A stretch of 64,000 nucleotides of DNA from Mesorhizobium silamurunense (lineage in GTDB: Bacteria > Pseudomonadota > Alphaproteobacteria > Rhizobiales > Rhizobiaceae): positions 1 through 64,000 of the forward strand of contig NZ_JHQR01000271.1 of assembly GCF_014843825.1 (NCBI RefSeq), written 5' to 3'. This document shows positions 15,594 to 24,878 of the stretch, in pieces; within the stretch, counting starts at the first letter, position 1; every line of letters begins with the position of its first letter. Both the position numbers and the translations under genes were made by a program. The notes beneath the pieces were generated by a model. That model searched no databases. It was not told where the DNA came from and worked only from the letters and a program-made list of their open reading frames with translations.

Positions 15594-16382
15594 ATGACGA
15601 AGCGCAAGCCGCTTTCCACCGTCGTGGCGGAGAGCCTGGCCGAAAAAATCCGCTCCGGTGAGTTGCAGCCCGGCGCGCAACTGCCGACCGAGGCGGAGCT
15701 TTGCGCGGAGTATGACGTCAGCCGCACCGTCGTGCGCGAAGCGGTGGCGCGGCTGCGCTCGGAAGGCATGGTGGTGCCGCAACAGGGGCGCGGCATGTTC
15801 GTCAGCGAAACGCCGGTGCCGCGCAATTTCTCGATACCGGACGAGGCGCTCCGGACTTTGCCGGAAACCATCGCGCTGCTCGAGCTCAGGTTGAGCGTCG
15901 AAGTCGAATCCGCAGGGCTCTGCGCGGAACGCCGCACCGACAAGGAGGCCCGCGATATCCGGGCCATGATGGATGAGATCGACGCCCGGCAGGCCGACCC
16001 CGCCGCCGTCCAGATCCACTACGACTACGATTTCCATCTCGCGATCGCCAAGGCTGCGCGCAACGAATTCATCCACGGCTTCCTCGCCTATCTCGGGCCG
16101 ATGATCGTGCCGCGTCTCCAGCTCGGCTATGTGGTCGAGCCGACGCTCAAGGACAGTTACTACGCGCGCATCCACAGCGAGCACAAAGCCATCGTCGACG
16201 CCATCGAAAGGCAGGACGGCGGCAAGGCCCGCCAGGCCATGCGCAAGCATCTGCACAACAGCCTGGGACGCGTGCGCGCCCTGGCGCGGGCTTCAGGCGT
16301 CGAAGCAACGGACGCGGAGCAAAAGGCTGCCGCGGCCTCGCTCTTCACCAAAATGAAAAGGCCTGTGCCGACGGCCGGATAA
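15594..16382 (+). CDS. GntR-family regulator (FadR/FCD subfamily)
   Basis: 262 residues. A winged helix at residues 8-75 contains LQPGAQLPTEAELCAEYDVS, SRTVVREAVARL and the wing QGRGMFV. An all-helical FCD ligand domain follows from about residue 90 to 235 with D and H residues of the metal/effector pocket (DYDFHLAIA, SEHKAIVDAIE). It most likely represses the adjacent catabolic genes until a hydroxy-acid intermediate binds. The palindrome at 13689-13707 is a candidate target. Confidence 0.9.
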   Translation: MTKRKPLSTVVAESLAEKIRSGELQPGAQLPTEAELCAEYDVSRTVVREAVARLRSEGMVVPQQGRGMFVSETPVPRNFSIPDEALRTLPETIALLELRLSVEVESAGLCAERRTDKEARDIRAMMDEIDARQADPAAVQIHYDYDFHLAIAKAARNEFIHGFLAYLGPMIVPRLQLGYVVEPTLKDSYYARIHSEHKAIVDAIERQDGGKARQAMRKHLHNSLGRVRALARASGVEATDAEQKAAAASLFTKMKRPVPTAG

Positions 16383-16665
16383 GCGGCGACGATTTCGATC
16401 CCTTCGCGCGGGCGCTGAATGCGGCCTGCCCGGGCGATCGCGAAAGCCGTGTTTTTGTTCCACCGACGGCCGAGAACCCTTCCCCGCGCGCCGAAGGCAT
16501 TGTTTTCCCTTGGTTTGCAGCCCCTGGAGATCGCGTAGGCAGCGTGGAATGTTTCACTGCCGGAAAGCCTTTCGAAAGTTTATCTTTCCTTTTTGCTGCT
16601 TTTCTTGGTTTCGCGGCATCGGCCAAGGCCTGCACACTGACGGTCAGGCAATCGGGGAAGCTCAG

Positions 16666-17310
16666 ATGACGACAGCCTTCATCACTGGTGCGACGAGCGG
16701 CATAGGGCGAGCCATCGCCATCGCGTTGAGCGACGCGGGCTACGACGTCTATGCGGTCGGCCGCAGCCAGGCGGCGCTGAAAGAGCTGCAGGCCGAGCGT
16801 CCAGGCATCATCCCCATTGCCGTCGACGTCACCGACCGCGAGGCGTTGGAATCGGTCCTTGCCGATCTCACCATCGACGTGCTGATCAACAATGCCGGCA
16901 TCATGCCGCCTCTTGGCAACTTCGCCGACATGAAGATCGCCGACATCGATACCACGCTGGAGGTGAACCTCAGCGCGGCGATCCTGCTCACCCGTCTCGT
17001 CGTGCCGCAGATGCGCGAGCGCCAATCCGGCCACATATTGTTCACTGGCTCCATCGCGGGCCACGCTGCATTTTCCAACATTGCCGTCTATGCAGCCACC
17101 AAGGCGGCGATCTCCGGCTTTGCCGCCGCGCTGCGCGCCGATCTCTCCCCGTCCGGCATACGCGTCACCGAGATCGTCGCCGGCCGTGTCGAAACGCAGC
17201 TCTACAAAGACATCCTAGACGCCGACGCCCGGGCGGCGATGTACGCCGGAAAGGTGGTGCAGCCGGACGACGTGGCCAGGATGGTCGTCGCGCTGCTCGC
17301 CTTGCCCGCA
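16666..17310 (+). pseudogene. SDR oxidoreductase, C-terminus deleted
   Basis: From ATG 16666 the product has a complete SDR core: [24 protein letters not shown], the serine of FTGSIAG and YAATK. At about residue 212 ([11 protein letters not shown]), where some 20-25 residues and the stop are expected, homology ends; the frame runs on in junk sequence to 17502. The second SDR (17310) begins here in another frame without its own start region. The 283 bases before it (16383-16665) show no gene. This is one half of a deletion junction. Confidence 0.75.
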
Positions 17311-17996
17311 TGGCCGTGGAGGCCGGGGCGGCCAAGATCGGCATCATTGACATCAATCAGGATGCCGCCGAATCCGCGCTGGAGTCCGCAAAGGCCAAGG
17401 GCCTGCCGACTGCTACCGCAACGTGCGACATCCAGATCGGCCCGCAGTGCCATGCGGCCTTCGATGCCGTCGTTGAAAAGCTCGGACGCGTCGACACGCT
17501 GATCAACTGCGCCGCGATCTATCCCCGCCGACCGCTCCTCGAAATCTGCGACGCCGAATGGGACGCTTCCAACGGCATCAACATCAAGGGCACCTACCAC
17601 ATGATGGTGGCGGCCGTTCGCCACATGCAGGCGCAGGAGCCGAAAGCCCATGTGCGCGGGCGCATCGTCAATCTGACCTCGGTCGACGCCTTCAAGGCGC
17701 ATCCGCAGAACGCCCACTACGCAGCGACCAAGGCTGCCGTCGTCAGCCTGACGCGCTCCTTCGCCCATCACGTCGCCAAGGACGGCATCCTGGTGAACTC
17801 CGTAGCGCCGGCCGGCATGGCCACGGAGAAGGCAAAGGCCCTCGGCTTCCTCGATGAGCTCGCCAAGGCAAGCCCGCTCGGCCGCGGCGCCGAGCCCACC
17901 GAGATCGCCGAATGGGTACTGATGACCGGCGGACCCAAGAACACCTACATGACCGGCGAAAACGTAATTGTCTCAGGCGGTTACATTTACGCGTAA
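17310..17996 (+). pseudogene. SDR oxidoreductase, N-terminus deleted
   Basis: The reading frame enters SDR homology directly at [20 protein letters not shown], the second half of the Rossmann beta-alpha unit. The glycine-rich TGxxxGIG start (about 20-25 residues) is absent. The rest is intact: [19 protein letters not shown] and the C-terminal ENVIVSGGY. An ATG at 17310 could start a 228-residue product, but without the cofactor loop it should not bind NAD(P). It was joined out of frame to the SDR upstream by a deletion at about 17300-17310. Confidence 0.75.
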
Positions 17997-18079
17997 ATCG
18001 AACTTCAGAAGCCGGCGGCATCTGAAACACAGCAGTGCATGATCAACGGAGTCTCGAACGAAAGGAGGCGGACTTCACC

Positions 18080-19027
18080 ATGACCGGCAAGCTTCGCCTT
18101 CCTTCGCTGAATGCGCTTCGGGTCTTCCACGCCGTCGCGCAGCACAAGAGCTTCCGGCAGGCTGCCGATGAGCTCTTGGTGACGCCGCAGGCCGTCGGAC
18201 AGCAGATCAAGCTCTTGGAAGACACGCTTCAGGTGACGCTGTTCGAGCGCAAGGGCCGGTCGATCGAGCTGACCGAGTCGGCGATCCTTCTCTCGCACTA
18301 CGTCAAGGCCGGCTTCGACGAGTTTTCGGAAGGCGTTCGCCGCGTCACCAAATCGAACTACCGGGACCGCATCAATCTCAATGCGAGCCCATATTTCGCC
18401 ACGCACTATCTGCTGCCCAGGCTTTCGCTGTTTCGCGAGATCCTGCCGGGCGCGGACCTTCGCCTGACGACGATGGTCGACCTGCCCGACTTCGGACGCG
18501 ACGACATCGATATGACGGTGCAGTGGGGTTACGGCAACTGGCCGGACTACGAAACCACGCTGCTGGTGCCGGACCCGAAGATCATCTGCTGCACGCCGGC
18601 GATCGGCGAGAAGATCAAGTCGGCGCAGGATCTGACGCGGTTCACGCTACTCGACACGGTCAAGTCGAAGCGCCTGTGGCCGGACATATTGCATCACCTC
18701 GGAGTGGAGCTGACGGAGGGCGACCGCAGCGTCAGCTTCGACGACGCGGCGACCATGCGCCGGGCGACCCTGCAAGGCATCGGTGTGGGCCTGGTCTCCG
18801 TCATCGACGCCGAGGAGGATTTCCGGTCTGGCACGCTGGTGGCGCCGATCGGCCGCGACGCCATTGCCGATATGAGACCGGAGGAGGTCCCCGGCTTCTA
18901 CCTTGTCGTCCCGCGCGGGCATCTGCGCGTGAAGGCGGTGGCCGCCCTCCATCGATGGCTGGCTCAGCAGGATTGGCGAAGCGATCTCAAGATTTCCCTG
19001 CCGAAACCGACCCCGCTTTCCGACTAG
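18080..19027 (+). CDS. LysR-family transcriptional regulator (GcvA-like)
   Basis: 315 residues. The N-terminal helix-turn-helix is NALRVFHAVAQHKSFRQAAD then LLVTPQAVGQQIKLLE, and a LysR substrate domain follows. AAAGGAGG lies 11 bases upstream of ATG 18080; the frame is open from 18035, but the shorter start gives the family N-terminus. It lies 89 bases before, and co-directional with, the amino-acid importer operon and may control it. LysR genes are more often divergent, so this is only likely. Confidence 0.88.
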   Translation: MTGKLRLPSLNALRVFHAVAQHKSFRQAADELLVTPQAVGQQIKLLEDTLQVTLFERKGRSIELTESAILLSHYVKAGFDEFSEGVRRVTKSNYRDRINLNASPYFATHYLLPRLSLFREILPGADLRLTTMVDLPDFGRDDIDMTVQWGYGNWPDYETTLLVPDPKIICCTPAIGEKIKSAQDLTRFTLLDTVKSKRLWPDILHHLGVELTEGDRSVSFDDAATMRRATLQGIGVGLVSVIDAEEDFRSGTLVAPIGRDAIADMRPEEVPGFYLVVPRGHLRVKAVAALHRWLAQQDWRSDLKISLPKPTPLSD

Positions 19028-19116
19028 GAGCGGGGCTTCGCGACCGGGCTCCGAAAGGCATCTTGCGGGGCTCCAACAACAAGAAACGGAACAACCTCAA
19101 CAGTGGAGACAACAAC

Positions 19117-20151
19117 ATGAAAATGATGCAATGGGGGGCCGCGGCCCTGGCCGTTGGCCTGGTTCATTTTGCGGCGCCGGCCGAGGCCGCGAGCGGTAAG
19201 ACGCTCCAAACCGTTAAGGCACGCGGCGTGCTCAACTGCACCGGCCATGACGGCTCTTATCTCGGCTTTGCCGAGGTGGACGACAAGGGCAACTGGAAAG
19301 GCATGGACATCGACCTCTGCAAGGCGGTGGCGACCGCCGTGTTCGGCGATCCGGCGAAGCTGAAAGTCGTTCCGATCAGTTGGGCCCAGCGCTGGCCGTC
19401 CCTGCAGTCGGGCGATGTCGACATTGTCATCAAGGCCTCGGGCGGCACGCTCAGCCGCGATACCGAGCTGGGCCTGCAGTTCTCGATGTCCTATTATCTC
19501 GGCACGACCAAGGTGATGGCGCACAAGGAGCTCAATCTCAAGTCCCTCAAGGACGCCAACGGTGGCTCCATCTGCATTCCGGCTGGAACGACTATCGAGC
19601 AGCAGGTTGCCGCCTATGCGCAGAAAGTCGGGATCAAGCTGGAACCGGTCGTCATCGAAAAGACGGAAGAGCTTGAGCAGGCATACTTCTTGGGCCGCTG
19701 CGACATGTACGCCCAGTGGGGTCCGACGCTCGCCATCGCGCGTGTCGCCAAGGGCAAGGTCGACGAACACGTGATCCTGCCCGATGTGATCGCGGTCGAG
19801 CCCGAAGTGATGATCGTTCGGCAAGGCGACGACAACTGGGTCGACGTTGCCAACTGGACGCTCTCCGCCCTGCTCTTCGCCGAGCAGGAAGGCATCACGT
19901 CCAAGAATGTCGACGAGATCAAGGCCAAGCCGACGTCGCCGGCGGTAGCCAAGCTCCTCGGTGCCGCGCCAGGCATGGGCAAGGGTCTCGGACTTCCCGA
20001 CGACTGGGCCTACAACGTGATCAAGAAGGTCGGCAATTACGGCGAGATCTTCGAGCGCAATCTCGGCAAGGAGTCGCCCTACAAGATGGATCGTGACCTG
20101 ACCAACCTCTGGAACAATGGCGGCGTCCTGTTCCCGCTGGTGATCGACTGA
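19117..20151 (+). CDS. aapJ: General L-amino acid ABC transporter, periplasmic binding protein (AapJ-like)
   Basis: 344 residues with a Sec signal peptide (about residues 1-25, ending APAEAAS). The mature protein has the family-3 solute-binding pattern: VLNCTGHDGSYLGFAEVD, WKGMDIDLCKAVA, and IPAGTTIEQQVAAY. The C-terminus, LTNLWNNGGVLFPL, is typical of AapJ rather than single amino-acid binders. GGAG precedes ATG 19117. The frame is open upstream across the LysR gene without biological meaning. First gene of an aapJQMP operon. Confidence 0.92.
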   Translation: MKMMQWGAAALAVGLVHFAAPAEAASGKTLQTVKARGVLNCTGHDGSYLGFAEVDDKGNWKGMDIDLCKAVATAVFGDPAKLKVVPISWAQRWPSLQSGDVDIVIKASGGTLSRDTELGLQFSMSYYLGTTKVMAHKELNLKSLKDANGGSICIPAGTTIEQQVAAYAQKVGIKLEPVVIEKTEELEQAYFLGRCDMYAQWGPTLAIARVAKGKVDEHVILPDVIAVEPEVMIVRQGDDNWVDVANWTLSALLFAEQEGITSKNVDEIKAKPTSPAVAKLLGAAPGMGKGLGLPDDWAYNVIKKVGNYGEIFERNLGKESPYKMDRDLTNLWNNGGVLFPLVID

Positions 20152-20278
20152 TCCACCTGAGCAGCCAAATCGCACCGTTTGGCGCCGCGGAAATGCGGCT
20201 GGAACGGATTTGAACGCACGCCGCCTCCGCCCTGCTCCTGCCGGGCGGAGCCGGCGGCAATTCAGGAAGGATTGGCAG

Positions 20279-21442
20279 ATGGTCAGCCTGCTGAGAAATC
20301 AGAAGGCCCGCAACGTTTTGTTGCAGGTTCTCTATGTCGGCTCGCTTGCCGCGCTGGTGCTTGCCGGCGTGATGATCGCGCGGCGCAACCTTGCAGAGCA
20401 AGGGATCACTTCGGGATTCGACTTCTTGTATAAATCGACGGGCTGGGATGTGAACTTCTCGCTCCTGCCCGCCACGGCCAATGACCCCTATTGGTGGTTC
20501 TTCCTCATCGGGATCATCAACACGCTGTTCCTGGGCAGCGTCGGACTGATCCTGGCAACGGTCGTCGGGACGATCGTCGGTCTGGCGCGGACTTCCTCCA
20601 ACGAATTGGCGCGACTGCTCGGCCGCACCTATGTCGATATCTTCCGCAACATCCCGCTGATCCTCCAGGTCTTCTTCTGGTACGCGATCATCACGCACCT
20701 GCCGACGCCGCGCGCCGCGCACGAAGCCTGGGGCATGCTGCTGACCAGCCGCGGGCTCTACGTCCCTGCTCCCAATGTCGGCGGAGTGGCAATGGCGCTG
20801 GCCATCTTGACGGTGATCGCCGCTGTCGTGCTGCCGGTCTGGCTGGGCAGGACATCGCGCCTTAGCCAGCCGATCGGCAAACGGCTCGCCATCCAGCTCG
20901 CCGGTATGGCAGCGGCGCTTGCCTGCGCGGTCCTCGTCCTGCTAGTTGCTCGTCTGCCTGACGCACCGCTGCTCGACTTCCCTGCCCTGCAAGGTCTCAA
21001 CCTGAAGGGCGGCCTGCGCATTCCACCGGAGTTTTCCGCGCTTGCGATCGCCATCGCCATCTATGGCGGGTCGTATATCGCTGAGATCGTGCGTGGCGGC
21101 TTCAAGGCCATCGGCAAGGGCCAGGTGGAGGCGGCGCTCTCGATGGGCCTCAGCCCATGGCGGGTCTTCACGCTGGTCAAGCTGCCGCTTGCTCTGCGCG
21201 CCATGCTGCCGATCCTCGCCAACCAATATGTCTGGCTGATCAAGGCAACCACGATGGGCATCGCAGTCGGGTTCACCGACTTCTTCATGGTCGTGGCGCT
21301 GACCATCAACCACTCGGGCCAGACGCTTGAGGCGATCGGTATCCTGATGGCGGGCTTCCTGACCATCAACCTCAGCCTGGCCGCCGTGTTCAACCGTATC
21401 AACAAAGCAATCGCCCTCAAGGGCAATCAACTGAGGGGATGA
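20279..21442 (+). CDS. aapQ: General amino acid ABC transporter permease (AapQ-like)
   Basis: 387 residues with about eight hydrophobic segments. The N-terminal DVNFSLLPATANDPYWWFF and TYVDIFRNIPLILQVFFWY blocks are typical of AapQ. The permease EAA loop is EAALSMGLSPWRVFTLVKLP. It pairs with AapM in the inner membrane. AGGAAGG lies 8 bases before ATG 20279; upstream residues in frame are not conserved-looking. The stop is three bases before aapM. Confidence 0.92.
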   Translation: MVSLLRNQKARNVLLQVLYVGSLAALVLAGVMIARRNLAEQGITSGFDFLYKSTGWDVNFSLLPATANDPYWWFFLIGIINTLFLGSVGLILATVVGTIVGLARTSSNELARLLGRTYVDIFRNIPLILQVFFWYAIITHLPTPRAAHEAWGMLLTSRGLYVPAPNVGGVAMALAILTVIAAVVLPVWLGRTSRLSQPIGKRLAIQLAGMAAALACAVLVLLVARLPDAPLLDFPALQGLNLKGGLRIPPEFSALAIAIAIYGGSYIAEIVRGGFKAIGKGQVEAALSMGLSPWRVFTLVKLPLALRAMLPILANQYVWLIKATTMGIAVGFTDFFMVVALTINHSGQTLEAIGILMAGFLTINLSLAAVFNRINKAIALKGNQLRG

Positions 21443-21445
21443 GAG

Positions 21446-22525
21446 ATGGAGATGGTCATTGTCGCTCCGCCTGCTCCCGGAAGGCTCGAGGATCTGAGAC
21501 GGCGCTTCTTTGCGACGCCGCTTCAGGCCTTGTTGTCACTGGCCTCCCTAGCGATCATGGTTTTTCTCGCCTGGAACCTGCTCAACTGGGCGATCTTCTC
21601 GGCTGTCTTCACGACAAGCGGCGGCCCGGAGGCCTGCCAGGCGGCGGCAGGTGCCTGCTGGTCGGTCATTGCTGCAAGATGGCGGATTATCCTGTTCGGT
21701 CTTTATCCTTTCGAGGAGCAGTGGCGCTCGGCGCTGGCCTGCGTGACCGTGGTGGTCATGACGGTGCTGAGCTGCATACCGGCCTTCTGGACCGGACGCC
21801 GCATCGCGCTCGTATGGGGGGCCGGAGCAGTCCTCTATTACGTACTGATGAAAGGTGGCGTGCTTGGTCTTACCTATGTCGGCGAGGAAGCCTGGGGCGG
21901 ACTGGCACTGACCCTTTTCATCTTCGTGACCAGTTGCCTGATCGGCTTCCCGCTGGCGATCTGCCTGGCTTTGATGCGCCGGTCAGAACTGCCCTGGATT
22001 TCCCGCACCACCGGTATCATCATCGACGGGGTGCGTTCGCTGCCGCTGATCTCGATCCTCTTTACCTTCGCCATCGTCCTGCCGTTCGCGCTGCCGCAGT
22101 GGCTGGCGGGCGACAAGCTCTACCGGGTGATCCTGGGCTCCGCCCTGTTCTTCTCCGCCTACCAGGCAGAGATCGTCAGAGGCGGCATGCAGGGCGTTCC
22201 GAACGGACAGGCGGAGGCCGCCATGGCACTTGGCATGAGCTATTGGCAGCGCATTAGCCGCATCCTTCTGCCGCAGGCCATGCGCAACGCGCTGCCGGCC
22301 ACGATCAACCAGTTCGTGATCTCGTTCAAGGAAACCTCGCTGGTGGTCATCGTCGGCTTCTTCGAGATCCTGGCCTCCGGCAACGCCGCCTACGGAACCG
22401 GCGAGTGGCGGTTCGCCTATATCGAAGTCTACGCCTTCATCGCCTTCATCTATTTCGTCTTCGTCTTCAGCCTGTCCCGCTACGGCGCCTTCCTCGAACG
22501 GCGCATGTCGGTCGGCGAACGATAG
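21446..22525 (+). CDS. aapM: General amino acid ABC transporter permease (AapM-like)
   Basis: 359 residues with about eight hydrophobic segments. The EAA loop EAAMALGMSYWQRISRILLP is near residue 255, and the C-terminal SLSRYGAFLERR is typical of polar amino-acid permeases. It forms the heterodimeric channel with AapQ. It starts three bases after aapQ; the ATPase gene follows after 12 bases with a GGAGG ribosome site. Confidence 0.92.
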   Translation: MEMVIVAPPAPGRLEDLRRRFFATPLQALLSLASLAIMVFLAWNLLNWAIFSAVFTTSGGPEACQAAAGACWSVIAARWRIILFGLYPFEEQWRSALACVTVVVMTVLSCIPAFWTGRRIALVWGAGAVLYYVLMKGGVLGLTYVGEEAWGGLALTLFIFVTSCLIGFPLAICLALMRRSELPWISRTTGIIIDGVRSLPLISILFTFAIVLPFALPQWLAGDKLYRVILGSALFFSAYQAEIVRGGMQGVPNGQAEAAMALGMSYWQRISRILLPQAMRNALPATINQFVISFKETSLVVIVGFFEILASGNAAYGTGEWRFAYIEVYAFIAFIYFVFVFSLSRYGAFLERRMSVGER

Positions 22526-22537
22526 GGAGGCGCGCAA

Positions 22538-23302
22538 ATGATCTCAGGCAATGCGACCGAGTCCGGCGGACCTGCTGTCCGCATCGAAAACCTCGACAAA
22601 TACTACGGCTCGTTCCACGCGCTGCGGAAGGTGAACCTGTCCGTGGAACGCGGGGAGAGGATCGTCATCTGCGGTCCCTCCGGCTCCGGCAAGTCGACCA
22701 TGATCCGCTGCATCAACCGGCTCGAACAGCACAATGGCGGCCGCATCACCGTGCTTGGCACCGAGCTCAACGACGATGTCGGCAACATCGACGAGATCAG
22801 GCGGGAGGTCGGGATGGTGTTCCAGCACTTCAACCTGTTCCCGCATATGACGGTGCTGGAAAACTGCATGATCGCGCCGATGATCGTGCGCAAACGGCCG
22901 CGAACGGAAGCCGAGGCGACCGCCCGGCGCTATCTGGAGAAGGTCCGCATTCCCGAGCAGGCGATGAAGTTTCCCGGCCAGCTCTCCGGCGGCCAGCAGC
23001 AGCGGGTGGCGATCGCGCGGGCGCTCTGCATGCAGCCGCAGATCATGCTGTTCGACGAGCCGACCTCGGCGCTCGATCCGGAAATGATCGCGGAGGTGCT
23101 GGACGTCATGGTCACGCTTGCCTCCGAAGGCATGACGATGATCTGCGTCACGCACGAGATGGGGTTCGCGCGCCGGGTCGCCGACCGGGTGATCTTCATG
23201 GACGGCGGCGAGATCGTCGAGGAGGCGCCGCCGGAGGAGTTCTTCACCTCTTGCCGGAACGAGCGCACGCGGCAATTCCTGTCGCAGGTACTGGGTCATT
23301 GA
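22538..23302 (+). CDS. aapP: General amino acid ABC transporter ATPase (AapP-like)
   Basis: 254 residues. Walker A is GPSGSGKST near residue 46, the signature is [15 protein letters not shown] near 150, and Walker B with D-loop is [13 protein letters not shown]. The C-terminus ([11 protein letters not shown]) is that of polar amino-acid importer ATPases (GlnQ/AapP). It is the last gene of the importer; the flavin dehydrogenase begins 53 bases later in the same direction. Confidence 0.93.
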   Translation: MISGNATESGGPAVRIENLDKYYGSFHALRKVNLSVERGERIVICGPSGSGKSTMIRCINRLEQHNGGRITVLGTELNDDVGNIDEIRREVGMVFQHFNLFPHMTVLENCMIAPMIVRKRPRTEAEATARRYLEKVRIPEQAMKFPGQLSGGQQQRVAIARALCMQPQIMLFDEPTSALDPEMIAEVLDVMVTLASEGMTMICVTHEMGFARRVADRVIFMDGGEIVEEAPPEEFFTSCRNERTRQFLSQVLGH

Positions 23303-23355
23303 GCCGGGCGACACACCTGTCTATACGCGGCTCGTCGCACATCGCAGGTATCCGA

Positions 23356-24762
23356 ATGGCTGATCCCGTTAGCGCACTGCAGGCAATTCTCGGACCGAAA
23401 GGCTGGCTTTCGGGCATTGACGCCGAGCCCTATCAGCGCGACTGGCTCAACCGCTATGGTGTCGCGCCTCTGGGCGTTGCCAGGCCCGCCAACACGGCCG
23501 AAGCTGCGGCAGTCGTAAAGGCATGCCGGGAGGCAGGACTTGCCGTTGTGCCGCAAGGCGGAAACACGGGCCTTTGCGGCGGCGCCGTCGCCAATCAATC
23601 GAATGCGGTCATCGTCTCGCTTTCGCGCATGGCGGCGATCGGCGAACCGGATCCGGAGAGCGGATCGATTGTCGTCGAGGCTGGCGTCGTGCTCGCCGCC
23701 TTGCACGAGGCGCTGGAGCCGCACGGCCTGATGTTTCCGATGCATCTCGGAGCGGAGGGCAGCGCTCGGATCGGCGGCCTGATCGGCACCAATGCGGGCG
23801 GCAGCCAGGCTTTCCGATACGGGATGATGCAGGACCTTGTGCTTGGCCTCGAAGTCGTGACCCCGGACGGCGCGGTGTGGGACGGGCTTCGCGCGGTGCA
23901 GAAGGACAATGCCGGCTATCAGCTGCGCAAACTTTACTGCGGCGCCGAAGGCACGCTTGGCATCGTGACGCGCGCGCTATTGCGGCTCTATCCCACCCCA
24001 CGCCAGCAAGCGAGCGCGCTTCTGGTGATGTCCGACTTCGCCGCTGCCGTTTCCTTCGGCGCCTACCTCCGCGGCGAGGCCGGCGAGTTCCTTGCCGGCC
24101 TCGAATTCTTCTCCGATGTCGGCCTGGCGCTGGCGCTCAAGCACTTGCCCGATCTCGCCTATCAGTTGGAGACAAGAGGCGATGTCTACCTGCTCGTCGA
24201 GCTGGCCTCGGGGTCGACGCGAGTCCCATTGGACGAGATCCTGAATTCGGCGCTGGAATGGGGCATGGAGCAAGGCCTGGTTGTGGATGGCGCGCTGGCC
24301 AATTCGGGCGCGCAGCGGGCGCAGTTCTGGCGCCTGCGCGAGGAACAGCCTGAGGGGCAGCGGCTGGAGGGCGAGCAGCTCAAGCACGACATCTCGGTGC
24401 CGCCAGGCGCGATCGCGCGTTTCATCGAAGCCGGCGCAAAACTCTGCGACGACATCCTGCCCGGCGTGCGGATCAACCCGTTCGGGCATCTCGGCGACGG
24501 CAACATCCACTACAATCTGTCGCCGCCGGAAGGCCGCGCCGATTTCGATGGTAAGGCCGGACAGTTCGCCGAGGCGCTGGCATCGCTCGCCACGGACATG
24601 GGCGGCAGCTTCGCAGCAGAGCATGGGCTTGGGCGGGCAAAGATCGCCATGGCTGACCGGAACAGAGGTCCGGTGGAGCGCGAGCTCATGGCGCGGCTGA
24701 AAGGCGCCTTCGATCCGCTGGGAACGATGAATCCCGGCGTTCTGGTGCACTCGCCACAGTAA
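23356..24762 (+). CDS. FAD-linked 2-hydroxyacid dehydrogenase (GlcD / D-2-hydroxyglutarate dehydrogenase family)
   Basis: 468 residues. The PCMH-type FAD-binding half has VVPQGGNTGLCGGAV near residue 65 and GLIGTNAGGSQAFRYG near 145. The FAD-linked oxidase C-terminus has the catalytic block NPFGHLGDGNIHYNL and ending SFAAEHGLGRAK. It oxidises a D-2-hydroxyacid to the 2-oxoacid; length and motifs best fit D-2-hydroxyglutarate or D-lactate dehydrogenase. ATG 23356 is chosen from homology, with only a weak ribosome site. It lies between the importer and the ThDP-enzyme operon. Confidence 0.85.
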   Translation: MADPVSALQAILGPKGWLSGIDAEPYQRDWLNRYGVAPLGVARPANTAEAAAVVKACREAGLAVVPQGGNTGLCGGAVANQSNAVIVSLSRMAAIGEPDPESGSIVVEAGVVLAALHEALEPHGLMFPMHLGAEGSARIGGLIGTNAGGSQAFRYGMMQDLVLGLEVVTPDGAVWDGLRAVQKDNAGYQLRKLYCGAEGTLGIVTRALLRLYPTPRQQASALLVMSDFAAAVSFGAYLRGEAGEFLAGLEFFSDVGLALALKHLPDLAYQLETRGDVYLLVELASGSTRVPLDEILNSALEWGMEQGLVVDGALANSGAQRAQFWRLREEQPEGQRLEGEQLKHDISVPPGAIARFIEAGAKLCDDILPGVRINPFGHLGDGNIHYNLSPPEGRADFDGKAGQFAEALASLATDMGGSFAAEHGLGRAKIAMADRNRGPVERELMARLKGAFDPLGTMNPGVLVHSPQ

Positions 24763-24878
24763 AGAAAAACTTTCGAATAGACCGCATTTCTTGATTTCGC
24801 CCCGGTCCACCGGAGTGCAGGTATAGTCCGAAAAGCAGGCTCGGTTCGCCTGCCGCCAGCGTAAGAGGATGTCGAAGC

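Noticed and set aside
18523-20151. A longer start for the AapJ-like protein inside the LysR gene
   Set aside because: The extra N-terminal 198 codons overlap the LysR reading frame; the true start at 19117 has GGAG and a signal peptide.
22405-24762. 785-codon frame fusing upstream sequence to the flavin dehydrogenase
   Set aside because: The first part overlaps aapM and aapP out of frame and has no homology; the real gene starts at 23356.
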